Counted from the first letter of the stretch, positions 25,413 through 34,696 are shown. The stretch is DNA of 64,000 bases from Streptomyces sp. AC512_CC834 (GCF_019049325.1 NZ_JAGMUO010000065.1:62001-126000), one strand, 5' to 3'. Program-made: numbers and translations. Notes: generated by a model from the sequence alone, not told the origin.

Positions 25413-25733
25413 CCATCCCTCACCGGCTCGTCGCAAGGGGCGGTACCGGTCGAGGAGTTCAGGAGCACTGATCCGCCTCGCGCTTGGCGGACGCACGGTC
25501 CGTCCGGCAGGGCGGCCGCGTCGACCCGACGAGCACACCGTGCTCAGCCGGGGACGCCGATCGGGTCCCACCCGCCAACGGTCGGCGTCTCGTTACCCCC
25601 GACTTCACAGAATCTACACGATTGAGCTCTGTGCGTATTACAGTCTTCTCCACGCGACTCAGCATCTTGTGTCGCGCATGGGACAGATGGGGCGGGCTCT
25701 TCCGCATGCCCAGGGTGCGCCGTTGGGGGATTC
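25413..25733. other. Intergenic interval upstream of the TerD fusion gene
   Basis: About 320 bp. GC content dips near 25610-25660 (acagaatctacacgattgag region), consistent with a promoter for the gene at 25734. Open frames here are short and I see no convincing coding sequence or structured RNA. Confidence 0.4.
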
Positions 25734-27767
25734 GTGCAGGAAATGATCAAGGGGTCGAACGTGGCCCTGGCGGACCTGAGTGACAGCGTCGGTTCAGTGA
25801 TCGTCAGTCTGAGCTGGGGCAGCCCTACCGGCGAGGGCGACGCGGATGTGTCCGTCCTGCTTCTGGACGCAAACGGCAAGGTGCGCGACGACGGGGACTT
25901 CTACTTCTACAACCATCCCGTGGCCGCTGACGGAAGCGTGCAGCTTCTGGGCAAGACGCCGACGGCGGACGGCAGCGAGGACCGCATCAGCTTCGATCTC
26001 ACCGCCGTCGCGTCCGGGATCGACCGGGTCGTCCTCGCTGCGAGCAGGTACGGCGGAGCACGCTTCGGTGAGCTGGAGGACGTGAGGATCACCCTGGCCG
26101 ACGCCGCCGGCGAGAACCTCCTGCGGTTCTCCGTCGATGACGTCGGCTCTGTGACGGCGGTGATCTTCGGTGAGCTGTACAGGCGAGGCGAGGGATGGAA
26201 ATTCCGTGCCGTCGGGCAGGGCTATGAAGCCGGTCTCGCAGGACTGGCGACGGACTTCGGGGTCGACATCGAGGACGATGCGGACACGGAGGCGGAAGGA
26301 GCACTCGAGAGTGCCGCGGGCGCCCCGCAGGCGGATGAGCCGGGTCCGGCGCCGACCGAGGAGCCCGCCCGGCAGGCGACGCTGGAGGCCATCCCCGCTC
26401 CTCGCCGGCCTGAGGAAGAGGTCGCTGAGCCGGCCAAGTCGGCCGCTCGCCCTCGCACCGCGAAGAAGAAGGTCACCCTTCCCAAGGCGGTCAAGAAGTC
26501 CCTGGCGGAGAACGACTCCTGGAAGCAGGCCAGGCTCTTCCCGGTCTCGGTGCTCAAGAGCGACCGGGACCGTGAGACGCGCGCCACCTCGGTCCTGCTG
26601 TCAGTGATGGCGCAAGTGCCGGAGTTCAGCAGGAGACTCACCGCCGGGTTCGGAGCGCCGGCGGGCAGCATGGAGACGTTCACAGAGGTGTCCCTGCCAC
26701 ATGGGGACAACCCGCGCCGCCCGGACGGTGTGATCCGCGTCGAGCGGGCCGGCAAGCTGTGGACCGCGCTGGTCGAGACGAAGACCAACGGCAACGCGCT
26801 CAAGGCCGACCAGGTGCAGGCATACATGGACATCGCCGCCCGACGGGGTTACGAAGCCGTGATCACGCTGACGAACGACGTCGCGCTGGAGGGCCGCCCT
26901 CTCATCGATGTCAAGATCGACAAGCGCCGCAAGCACAAGGTGGCCCTCTGGCACATGTCCTGGGCAGAAGTCGCCCACCAGGCGCAGATGCTGATCAGAC
27001 ATGAGGGAGTGAGCAACGCGGCGCACGCCTGGCTTCTGCAGGAACTGCTGCATTACCTGCAGCACGAGAACTCCGGCTGCCACGGCTTCCAGAACATGGG
27101 ACCCGCCTGGGTCCCCGTACGAAACGGGATCGACGACGAAACGCTCTGCCAGGGCGATGCCAGAGCACTGGAGGTCGTCGAGAACTGGGAGCGGCTCATT
27201 CGCCAGGTCTGTCTCAGACTGGGCGGCGAACTCGGACAGAAGGTCCTGCCCGTCCAACGCGCCAAGCGCGGAACGGACCCCACCGAACGCCGAATCCGCC
27301 TCGCCGACCAACTCTGCCTCCACGGACGGCTCCAGGCAGAGCTACGCATCGACGGCACCCCCGGCGTCCTGGCCATCAGCGCCGACCTGCGAACCGGCAA
27401 ACTGCGCACCGGTATCGAAATCCCGACCCCCGAGCAGGGCTACCCCCTGAGCTGGGCCAAGCGACTCGTACGGCGGCTGTCCGAAGCACCGGCGGACCTC
27501 CACGTCGAAACCCTCGTCGACAGCGACACCGGAGGCCCCCGCGGCACACTGGAGCGGCTCCGCCCCGAGCCGGCAGACCTGCTTCCCAAGGACAACGTCA
27601 CCAAGATCACCGGGTTCCGCCTGTCCCTGCTCAAGAGCATGGGAAGCGGCCGCGGCAACGCCGAGACCGGTTTCATCCGCAGCGTCGACGACGCCGTAAA
27701 CCGCTTCTACACCACCGTCGTGGTGCACCTGGACGCCCCTACGACACGCCGGACGGCGTCCAAGTAA
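25734..27767 (+). CDS. TerD-domain protein fused to a PD-(D/E)XK nuclease-like domain
   Basis: A 677-residue cytoplasmic multidomain protein. Residues 1-185 are a TerD domain with acidic calcium-binding loops (GEGDADVSVLLLDANGKVRD) and the FGELYRRGEGWKFRAVGQGY C-terminal block. Residues about 186-245 are an Ala/Glu/Pro-rich linker, 240-265 a lysine-rich segment. Residues about 270-440 look like a PD-(D/E)XK nuclease: Asp331 in RRPDGVIRV and Glu348-Thr-Lys350 in LVETKTNGN, then QVQAYMDIAARRGY. The last 200 residues are an unassigned alpha/beta domain. The GTG at 25734 follows a GGGGG-rich ribosome site. It stands alone and suggests Ter-type stress or anti-phage action. Confidence 0.85.
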   Translation: MQEMIKGSNVALADLSDSVGSVIVSLSWGSPTGEGDADVSVLLLDANGKVRDDGDFYFYNHPVAADGSVQLLGKTPTADGSEDRISFDLTAVASGIDRVVLAASRYGGARFGELEDVRITLADAAGENLLRFSVDDVGSVTAVIFGELYRRGEGWKFRAVGQGYEAGLAGLATDFGVDIEDDADTEAEGALESAAGAPQADEPGPAPTEEPARQATLEAIPAPRRPEEEVAEPAKSAARPRTAKKKVTLPKAVKKSLAENDSWKQARLFPVSVLKSDRDRETRATSVLLSVMAQVPEFSRRLTAGFGAPAGSMETFTEVSLPHGDNPRRPDGVIRVERAGKLWTALVETKTNGNALKADQVQAYMDIAARRGYEAVITLTNDVALEGRPLIDVKIDKRRKHKVALWHMSWAEVAHQAQMLIRHEGVSNAAHAWLLQELLHYLQHENSGCHGFQNMGPAWVPVRNGIDDETLCQGDARALEVVENWERLIRQVCLRLGGELGQKVLPVQRAKRGTDPTERRIRLADQLCLHGRLQAELRIDGTPGVLAISADLRTGKLRTGIEIPTPEQGYPLSWAKRLVRRLSEAPADLHVETLVDSDTGGPRGTLERLRPEPADLLPKDNVTKITGFRLSLLKSMGSGRGNAETGFIRSVDDAVNRFYTTVVVHLDAPTTRRTASK

Positions 27768-27955
27768 CGCACTACGACTGGATGACGCTCCGAGGGCCTG
27801 CCGGGAATTCTGCGCATCTGCCGAGACGCGGTCTTCTGTCAGCGCCGCAATCGGTGACGGTGCTGGTGCCGGCTCGGTGTGATGTGCCGGTGGACCGGTC
27901 CCGGGTCGCGTCTGCTCCACCGCCTAGGAACTGCGTGGGTGCGGCGCAGGTAGCC

Positions 27956-27997
27956 GGCTGGTGCGGGAGTTCCCCCTCCCCTGCTCCCGCACCAGCC
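27956..27997. terminator. Strong hairpin terminator between convergent genes
   Basis: A perfect 14-bp stem (GGCTGGTGCGGGAG with CTCCCGCACCAGCC) and a 14-nt pyrimidine-rich loop, 190 bp past the TerD fusion gene and 43 bp before the end of the convergent PIG-L gene. It probably serves both. Confidence 0.75.
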
Positions 27998-28039
27998 GCC
28001 CTGAGATCACCTGGACGTCTCCAGGTCGGACGGTGAATT

Positions 28040-28873
28040 TCAACGCAGTCCGGCGAAGAGATCACTCTCCGGTACGGCCGCGTCGGTGGTGTCCTGGACA
28101 CGCACGAAGGTCTCCACGCCCATCAGCTCGCCGAACCGCTCCTTGCCCATCCTGAGGAAGAAGATGTTCTCCCCCTGGCTGGCGTGCGCGGCGAGCGCAT
28201 CGAACTTCTGACCGCTGAACGCTGTGGTGTCCACCCACGTGGTGATCTCGTCGTCGGGGAGGCCGATCTCGGCCATCGCCGCGGCCTCGGCAGGATCCGG
28301 CTCAGGCATGTCCTCATCAAACTCGCGCATGATCTCACCGAAGCGCTGTATCCCCGAGCGGGGCATCGTCGTCCAGTACACCTTCGGTGTCAGTTCGGTC
28401 ATCTCCACTGCCGCCATCGTGATGCGGTGGGCCTGGATGTGGTCGGGATGACCGTAAAAGCCGTTCTCGTCGTAGGTGACGACCACGTCGGGCCGGTAGA
28501 GCCGCATGAGTTCCGCGAGTCGGGCGGCGCCTTCTTCCACGGGGGTCTGCCAGAAGGATCCAGGAGCGTCGTTGCTGGGCCAGCCGACCATCCCGGAGTC
28601 GGCATAGTCCAGCATCTCCAGATCGCTGATCTTCAGGACGTCACAACTGGCCTCGAGTTCTTGACGGCGCATCAAGGCGACGGCCTTCGGATCGTGTCCG
28701 GGATCGCCCGGCTTGACGCCTCCCGGTCCATCACCGCAGCCGCCGTCGGTACACGTCACGAGAACCGTGCGGATGCCCTCCGACGCATACCGCGCGAGGA
28801 TCCCTCCGGTTCCGGTGGCCTCGTCGTCAGGGTGGGCGTGCACTGCCATGAGGGTCAGTGGCCGATTGGTCAT
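28040..28873 (-). CDS. PIG-L/LmbE-family deacetylase, Mca/MshB-like
   Basis: A 277-residue zinc-dependent deacetylase or amidase. Zinc-binding motifs are AVHAHPDDEATG near the N-terminus and GFYGHPDHIQAHR in the middle, the pattern of MshB and mycothiol conjugate amidase (Mca). Length and the long C-terminal third resemble Mca. In actinobacteria these enzymes act on mycothiol precursors or mycothiol conjugates, but natural-product-specific relatives exist. ATG 28873 is preceded by AAGGAC. No partner genes are adjacent. Confidence 0.88.
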   Translation of the reverse strand: MTNRPLTLMAVHAHPDDEATGTGGILARYASEGIRTVLVTCTDGGCGDGPGGVKPGDPGHDPKAVALMRRQELEASCDVLKISDLEMLDYADSGMVGWPSNDAPGSFWQTPVEEGAARLAELMRLYRPDVVVTYDENGFYGHPDHIQAHRITMAAVEMTELTPKVYWTTMPRSGIQRFGEIMREFDEDMPEPDPAEAAAMAEIGLPDDEITTWVDTTAFSGQKFDALAAHASQGENIFFLRMGKERFGELMGVETFVRVQDTTDAAVPESDLFAGLR

Positions 28874-29084
28874 GAAACAGTCCTTCTGCAGAAGTACGTC
28901 TTGGTCCGACCGCGCAGCGGGCGTACTGCGATCCCGTGGCCCTGATCCTCTCGGGGCGCACAAGCGTGTGGCCTGCGTGTCCTTGCCCGTGCGGCGCAAG
29001 GTGGTCAGCTCGTCCAACGCGCCGAACGCACCGACTGTTCCCGGCGTGACCTGCACATCTCGGTGCCGCGCCGGGGCAGACCGG

Positions 29085-29649
29085 TCAGTCCGCAGCGGAC
29101 CGGCCGACGGTGTGGTCGCCCGGCTCGCCGACCGGGGCCTCTTCACGGACCCCGACCACCTGCTGGTGAGCCCACACGCTGGTGGAGCCCGCCGAACCCG
29201 ACCAGCTCAGGTCCTCGTCGGCGTCGGCCTGCGCCACTGGAGCGGTGGACGCCGGCTCGCACCTGCCATTCATGGCCCACATCCACAGCCCGTTGTAGAC
29301 ACCTCGGTAGTTGAGGTACTTTTCCGGCGGAATCGATCAACGGGGAGTGATCGATGCGATCCCCGTGTCGCTGTCCGAGCGTGTCAGCCCCGTCCAGCAG
29401 ATCGTCCAGGTGCGCGACAGTGAGCCTCCGCCGTTTACAGCATGGATCGTCCGTCAGCCCGGTCGGTTCGCCGAGCAGTTGGCGGAGGTACCAGCCGAGC
29501 ACGACGAACTCGGGGCCGCTGAACGGGTTCTTGAGCGGGTCAGTGAACAGCTCACCGGGGAGCGCGCTGCGGCTGCGCCGACGCCCGGGCAGGTGTACGA
29601 CTTTGACGGTGCGGGAGTACAGGCGCCCCCAGGACAGAGAGGTTTGCAT
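29085..29649 (-). pseudogene. Frameshifted unidentified gene
   Basis: Two protein-like reading frames on the minus strand join at an AAAA run near 29320-29330. The first, from ATG 29649, includes ELFTDPLKNPFSGPEFVVLG and ends around HGDRIDHSPLIDSAG. The second reads KYLNYRGVYNGLWMWAMNGR and continues to VGEPGDHTVGRSAAD with a stop at 29085. Together they give about 190 residues. It diverges from the MerR gene at 29709 and would be its natural target. Real decay, a sequencing error or slippage on the A run are all possible. I do not recognise the family. Confidence 0.4.
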
Positions 29650-29708
29650 GTGCCGTAGCGGCATGTGGTCCAGTAGGCGGCGAGCACGACATTGAGAGGT
29701 TTCCTCGC

Positions 29709-30569
29709 ATGCCCCTTCCTTCGATTCCCCGCCGGGTCAAGATCGGCGATGCCGCCGCGTTCGCCGGGACCACACCCCGCGCCATCCGCCACTACCACGC
29801 CATCGGGCTCCTCGCCGAACCGGAACGCGGCAGCGATGACCGCCGCCGCTACGGATACGACGACATGATCCGCCTGCTGTGGATCCGCAGGATGGCCGAT
29901 GCGGATATCTCCCTGGATGACATCCACGCCGCCTTTAGGGGCACCACCGGCATCGAGCAGTCCCTGGCCCGCCTGGAGGATTCCCTCGCTTCCAAGGCTG
30001 CCGCCATCGAGGCCCAGCGGGCCGCCGTGAACCGTCTCCGCGAGGTGGGCAGTCCCCTGGGCCTGCTCTCACCGCTGGTCACTGGTCGTCTGCGCGATCT
30101 ACCGCCCGGAGCCCTGCGCTCGGCCGACCTCGATACCCTCCTGGTCACAGAGCGCATCTTCGGCCCTCTGGGCGCCGCTGTCCAGGCCGACCGGTTCATC
30201 GTCCTGGCCACCCACCCCGGGCTGCGGGCCGAGGAGGACCGACTGGCCGAGGCCGAGGCGGCCCTGGGCGACGCCATGTCCCCCGACGACCCCCGCATCG
30301 AAGACCTGGCCGCCCAGCGATGTGATCACGAGGCCGCCCTGGCAGCCGCCATCGAAAGATCCGGCCTGGAAGAGGCCCTCAACGTCCTCCTGGACCGGGA
30401 GGACGAGCACGCCGGCGAGGCAGAAGACGGGGCGGGGATGAGCGTGATGGAGGCCATCGGCAAGATGCCGTACGACTTCTCCCCGGCCCGCGTCCGGTAC
30501 GAGGAACGTGTCGTCGAACTGTTTCAGTCGGCCGATCAGGACAGCGACAGGAACCCACGGACCTGCTGA
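29709..30569 (+). CDS. MerR-family transcriptional regulator
   Basis: A 286-residue regulator. The N-terminal MerR helix-turn-helix is clear (KIGDAAAFAGTTPRAIRHYH, then AIGLLAEP and the RRRYGYDDMIRLLWIRRM wing), followed by a dimerisation coiled coil (residues about 85-125) and a 150-residue C-terminal effector region of unknown ligand. A TTGCAT -35-like box with a 19-bp spacer lies upstream at 29642-29672, consistent with autoregulation, though the -10 is weak. It diverges from the frameshifted gene. Confidence 0.88.
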   Translation: MPLPSIPRRVKIGDAAAFAGTTPRAIRHYHAIGLLAEPERGSDDRRRYGYDDMIRLLWIRRMADADISLDDIHAAFRGTTGIEQSLARLEDSLASKAAAIEAQRAAVNRLREVGSPLGLLSPLVTGRLRDLPPGALRSADLDTLLVTERIFGPLGAAVQADRFIVLATHPGLRAEEDRLAEAEAALGDAMSPDDPRIEDLAAQRCDHEAALAAAIERSGLEEALNVLLDREDEHAGEAEDGAGMSVMEAIGKMPYDFSPARVRYEERVVELFQSADQDSDRNPRTC

Positions 30570-30616
30570 CTGGCGTCGGCGCTCAGAGCGAGTGGTGCGG
30601 CGCGGCGCCCCGCGCT

Positions 30617-30897
30617 GGCACGGACATCGGCCTGGTCATGGACCCGGCGTCGTCAGAGTTCTTCCACCGCGGCGTGTACGACTACTCGGGCGAAGGCGTG
30701 CGCCGCACCCCCACCGAGCACGCCGACGAAGACCCGATGGCGGAGAACGACCTCCACGGATGGCGCGAGCTGACTGCCCGCGTCGGTGACCGCTGCCGGC
30801 TCACCGGCGATGACGTGTTCTGCACCAACGAAGCACTGGTGCGCGAGGGCATCCGCACCGGCGTCGGCAAGTACAACCAACTCATCCGCCCTGTTCG
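30617..30897 (+). pseudogene. Enolase fragment
   Basis: This stretch translates to unmistakable enolase pieces: VMDPASSEFFHRGVYDYSGE, then DEDPMAENDLHGWRELTARV and GDRCRLTGDDVFCTNEALV, containing the catalytic-loop EDPMAEND and TGDD metal-binding segments. About 20 residues that should connect the first two pieces are missing, and neither the N-terminal domain nor the last hundred residues are present. It is a dead remnant; the functional enolase must be elsewhere. Confidence 0.75.
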
Positions 30898-31130
30898 CGG
30901 GCCGCTCCGCACTGCGCCGGGCGTGAACAGCAGGCGGATCCGGATCGGACGGGCACCGAGCACCGGGGCGGGGGCGGGGCTGGCTGCTCGTCGGCCGAGG
31001 AGGTCGCCGGGGCGCACGCGCAGGATGCGCGCCACCGCAGGTGGGGCAAGGCCCTACGGTGACCCGATGGAGAGGATCGGCCCCGGCCCGTCCCAGCGGG
31101 CGTGGCGGCCCGGCGGGCGCAGAGGCGCGC

Positions 31131-31754
31131 TCAGTCGGCTATGTCGACGCCGAGGGAGAAGTTGTAGTTGCCTACGCCATGGCGTCCCAGCCCCATCATC
31201 AGCACGCCGGCTCCCTCCAGCCACTGAGCCATCTTCAGGTCGCCGGTGTCCATCGGACGCAGTCCGATGCTCTCGATGAACGCTGCCGTGCTCGCCTTGG
31301 CCTGCACGTCGTCACCGGCAATGAACACGTCCAGCGGGCGTCCCTGGGCCAGGACGTGGCCGAAGACGGTGTTGAACGCCTTGACGACGTGGGCGCTCTC
31401 TGGGGCGGCCTGGGCAACCTCCTGCGCGACGGAGGTGCCGTCAGGGGTGACAACCCCGGTGGCACTGGGGTTGAAGGGGTTCGTGATGTCGACGACGACC
31501 TTGCCGGCCAGTGCGTCCCCGTACTGGCTGACAAGCGGCACGGCACTGCCGTGGGGCACGGCGAGGATGACGATGTCTCCGGCTGGGGCCGCGCCTGCTG
31601 TTCCCGCACTGGCGCCGTGGCCGAGCGCGCCGGCCACGTCCGCGGCCTTGGCCGCGTCACGGCCGATGACCTCGACGGCGTTGGCGCCGGCGAGTGCGCG
31701 GGCAGCGAGGACGCGGGCCATTTGCCCCAGGCCGATGATGCTGATGTTGCTCAT
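31131..31754 (-). CDS. NADPH-dependent F420 reductase-like (Rossmann) protein
   Basis: A 207-residue Rossmann-fold protein with the dinucleotide motif NISIIGLGQMARVLA, a VEVIGRD strand for the cofactor phosphate, DIVILAVPHGS, VVVDITNPFNP and VKAFNTVFG, the pattern of F420H2:NADP oxidoreductase and its relatives. Many actinobacterial members of this size have lost F420 specificity, so the true reaction is open. ATG 31754 has GGAG 8 nt upstream. It stands alone in a decayed neighbourhood. Confidence 0.85.
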   Translation of the reverse strand: MSNISIIGLGQMARVLAARALAGANAVEVIGRDAAKAADVAGALGHGASAGTAGAAPAGDIVILAVPHGSAVPLVSQYGDALAGKVVVDITNPFNPSATGVVTPDGTSVAQEVAQAAPESAHVVKAFNTVFGHVLAQGRPLDVFIAGDDVQAKASTAAFIESIGLRPMDTGDLKMAQWLEGAGVLMMGLGRHGVGNYNFSLGVDIAD

Positions 31755-32149
31755 GGTGAGTGCTCCTACTCCTTTGTTGCTCTTCACTTGTGTCGCGTTG
31801 CCAGTTCCGGCGCCGGCCGCCACGCGGCCGGGCCCGAGAAGAACAGCAGCGCGCGGCGCTCAAGGGAGGCGACCGGCCCGTTGCCTCGCTCCGTGGCGAC
31901 GCTGACGAGGTGATCCAGCCCGTCGGCGGCCGTCTTCTGGGTGAACAGTCCAACAGCCAGGGAGATACCGCCCTTCCCGTCCGATCATCGATAGAAGTAC
32001 GCGTTGCGATAGATTCTCCTCATGCCAGAACGTTGAGCGGCGTCTCCGCTGCGCCAGCTCCGTCGGGTGCCGGACATCGTCATGGGCGCGCTGTAAGAGC
32101 CGAAGTGGGCGGCCGTGCACGTATCAGCCCCGTCCAGCGCCCACACTCG
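31755..32149. other. Gene-poor interval with direct repeats
   Basis: About 395 bp. Near 31981-32015 two TCTATCG half-sites read on the minus strand flank an 11-nt centre and precede the F420-type reductase gene by about 230 bp. Minus-strand frames contain fragments such as LLQRAHDDVRHPTELAQRR but no complete gene. I see nothing I can name. Confidence 0.35.
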
Positions 32150-32500
32150 TCACAGCAGTTCCATGAGGACGTCGGCGCGGGCGTAGTAGTCGGACACGGG
32201 GAGACGGTTGCGGGTGATTCTGACGAACCCCGCGTCCTCGTAGAGGTGGATGGCGGGGGCCAGCTTGGTGTTCGTACCGAGGAACAGCCGTGCCCCACCG
32301 AGTGCCCTGGCGCGGTCGATCGCTGCGGCGATGAGCAGGCGGCCGATGCCGCGTCCTTGCGTGGCGGGGGCCACGAACAGGGCAGGCTCCGGGTGCACGT
32401 GCGGGAGACGTTCCCGTTCGAGCGCGTCGCCGACGCACACCGGCTGCTCGACGGCGGTCACCTCCAGGGCAAGCTCGTCCTCACCCTCTGATCCCGTCAT
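32150..32500 (-). pseudogene. GNAT acetyltransferase, N-terminally truncated
   Basis: The C-terminal 80 residues are a good GNAT acetyl-CoA-binding half: PALFVAPATQGRGIGRLLIA (motif A), then ALGGARLFLGTNTKLAPAIH and LYEDAGFVRI. The first 35-40 residues do not look like GNAT sequence because this DNA is the antisense of an alcohol-dehydrogenase tail on the plus strand. The normal N-terminal half (about 50-60 residues) is therefore missing, and the open frame probably owes its ATG at 32500 to chance. Activity is unlikely. Confidence 0.6.
32390..32491 (+). pseudogene. Zinc-type alcohol dehydrogenase/quinone reductase C-terminal remnant
   Basis: The plus strand encodes ETFPFERVADAHRLLDGGHL followed by QGKLVLTL and a stop, the typical last 30 residues of quinone-oxidoreductase-type alcohol dehydrogenases. 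Nothing of the rest of the protein lies upstream; instead the sequence is the coding strand complement of the truncated GNAT gene. An intact member of the same superfamily is at 52310-53230. Confidence 0.65.
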
Positions 32501-32686
32501 GGGGGCGTGGTGCCGTAACGACCGCGACCGGCGACTGGGGCGGCTACGCGTCACACGTTGTGCCCTTATGGAGCAGCTCGCACCGTGACGGGCACAAGAA
32601 GGTTTGGAAGGGTCAGATGGTCGTCCGTCTGATCCATGAGATCCCCACCGCGTCGGCGGGCGCAGCCGTCGGCTGCGCGGCGTCGC

Positions 32687-33628
32687 TCAGGAGGACGGCC
32701 GTGACGTCTCGTCCGGAAGACCGTCCTGTGCGAGCTGAGTCCGCACATCGAGAGGCACACTCATGCCGTGACTGCGCAGATCGCCGATGAAGCGTGCGAC
32801 GAGCGGATCCGGTTTTGTGGACGTCACCGCCGCCAGTTGCCTGACCCATCGCGGAGAGAACGATCGTACTGCTCCCGGAAAGCCGTGACTTACCGCGCTC
32901 ACGGGACACACGGCGACTCCCAATCCGGCAGCCGCGAGCTGCGGTGCCGTCGCGGTCACGGATGTCCTCATCACCGTCTCCGGGCTGACTCCCGCGCGGG
33001 CGAAGGACTGGTCGAGCCAGGCGCTGAGGCCGTTGTCCGGGGTGAAGTGGACGAGCGGCGCACCTTCAAGATCCTCAAGGCGTACCGACGACTGCTCGGC
33101 CAGCCGATGGTCGACGGGTGTCGCCAACACGATCTCCTCCTCCGCGACGGCGGTGATCGTGAAACGGCCGGCCGAGGGAGCGGTCAGCACCGCCACGTCG
33201 ACTTCGTCGGAGTCGACGAGGCCGAGTGCCTCGTCCATCGCGGTGGACTCGCGCAGGGTGATCGCGACCTCCGGACGGCTGCGATGCCACTGACGAATGA
33301 CGGCAGCGAGCAGCGGCACCGTGAGGCTCTGCGCACAGACCAGTCGCAGGACGCCCCCGGCCGCTTGACCCGCCGCACGTGCCGACCGCACCGCGGAAGC
33401 GGCCGCTTCGATCGCTCGTCTGGCATCCGCGACGGCGGCACGCCCCGCGGAAGTGAGCTTGACCCCCCGAGGCTCGCGACGGAGCAGGACCGTCCGGGTC
33501 TCGCGTTCCAACGAAGCAAGCTGATGAGAGACAGCCGGTTGCGACGAATGCAGCAGCAGCGCGGCCTGGGTGATCGATCCGGAGTCCGCGACGGCGACAA
33601 GGCACTCCAGTGCCCGCAGGGAAGCCAT
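32687..33628 (-). CDS. LysR-family transcriptional regulator
   Basis: A 313-residue LTTR with a clear winged helix-turn-helix (LRALECLVAVADSGSITQAA, LLLHSSQPAVSHQLASLERE) and a full effector-binding domain. The ATG at 33628 fits the family N-terminus. The gene diverges from the epimerase/SRPBCC operon starting at 33764, so it is the likely regulator of that operon. Confidence 0.9.
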   Translation of the reverse strand: MASLRALECLVAVADSGSITQAALLLHSSQPAVSHQLASLERETRTVLLRREPRGVKLTSAGRAAVADARRAIEAAASAVRSARAAGQAAGGVLRLVCAQSLTVPLLAAVIRQWHRSRPEVAITLRESTAMDEALGLVDSDEVDVAVLTAPSAGRFTITAVAEEEIVLATPVDHRLAEQSSVRLEDLEGAPLVHFTPDNGLSAWLDQSFARAGVSPETVMRTSVTATAPQLAAAGLGVAVCPVSAVSHGFPGAVRSFSPRWVRQLAAVTSTKPDPLVARFIGDLRSHGMSVPLDVRTQLAQDGLPDETSRPSS

Positions 33629-33763
33629 CCATGAATTTTATCGCAGGCCTTCGAACCATGACTGTGGTTGAGGGAAGTCATCCGGATCCCTGGTTGCTCC
33701 AACCCACGAGACCTTCTCGCCCACGGTCGGCGAGGGGGCTCACACAGAGCGAAGGAGAGGTTC

Positions 33764-34696
33764 ATGGCACAGGTGTTCGTTACCGGCGGTTCCGGGTTCA
33801 TCGGCCAGGTGCTGGTACGCCGGCTCCTCGGCGCGGGGCACTCGGTGGGTGTTCTGGTTCGAAGTGAGGCATCGGCTGCGAAGATCTCGGCGCTGGGCGC
33901 AAAGCCCGTACGGGGCGAGTTGACCGACCCGCTCACGTGGCGGAACGATGTGACGGGCAGTGATGTGGTGTTCCACCTCGCCGCCGAGACGGATGTCGCC
34001 GCCGACCGTGAACGCCATGAGCTGGTGACGGTTCGCGGCACCCGGGCAGCCGTCGATGCCGCCCGTTACGCGCGGGTTCCACGTTTCGTCCACTGCGGGA
34101 GCGAAGCCGCGCTGCTCGCCGGTGCGCCGCTCGTCGAGGTCGACGAGACCGCGCCGCTACGGCCCGACTCGGAAGCCGCTTACAGTGCCGTGAAGGCCGT
34201 GGCCGAGAAGATCGTGCTCGACGCGAATACCCCGGGCTTCGCCACGGTGTCGATTCGCCCGCGGTTCGTCTGGGGTCCCGACAGCTTCCTCGTCGAGGGC
34301 CTGGTCGCGGCAGCGAGGGCGGGGCAGTTCGCCTGGATCGACGGAGGCGGGCACACAACCGACGTCACGTTCGTCGAGAACGCCGTCGAGGGACTCGTGC
34401 TCGGATGGCAGCGCGGCCGGCCGGGTCAGGCCTACTTCGTCACCGACCGGCACCGCGTCACCCTCCGCGAGTTCCTGGAGACGCAGTTCGAGATCTATGG
34501 CGTCGATGTCCCGATCCCCGACATGGACGCCGAGACCGCCGCCGTCGAGGTCCCCGTTCCCGCTCGATGGTTCCTCGGGCAGCAGTGCACCTTGCGGACG
34601 GACAAGGCCGTAGTCGAGCTCGGTTACGAGCCCGTCGTTGAGCACGCCGCGGGCCTGGACGCCGTCAGAAACGCGGTGGCACTCAGCCGCGCATGA
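33764..34696 (+). CDS. NAD-dependent epimerase/dehydratase-family protein
   Basis: A 310-residue extended SDR. The N-terminal motif is VFVTGGSGFIGQVL, followed by VVFHLAAETDV, a catalytic serine/tyrosine region with YSAVKAVAEK (Tyr-X3-Lys), and RPRFVWGP in the substrate domain. It resembles the 3-beta-hydroxysteroid dehydrogenase/dihydroflavonol reductase side of the family. ATG 33764 has GAAGGAG upstream; the longer frame to 33668 has none. Two SRPBCC genes follow closely, suggesting one operon controlled by the divergent LysR protein. Confidence 0.88.
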   Translation: MAQVFVTGGSGFIGQVLVRRLLGAGHSVGVLVRSEASAAKISALGAKPVRGELTDPLTWRNDVTGSDVVFHLAAETDVAADRERHELVTVRGTRAAVDAARYARVPRFVHCGSEAALLAGAPLVEVDETAPLRPDSEAAYSAVKAVAEKIVLDANTPGFATVSIRPRFVWGPDSFLVEGLVAAARAGQFAWIDGGGHTTDVTFVENAVEGLVLGWQRGRPGQAYFVTDRHRVTLREFLETQFEIYGVDVPIPDMDAETAAVEVPVPARWFLGQQCTLRTDKAVVELGYEPVVEHAAGLDAVRNAVALSRA

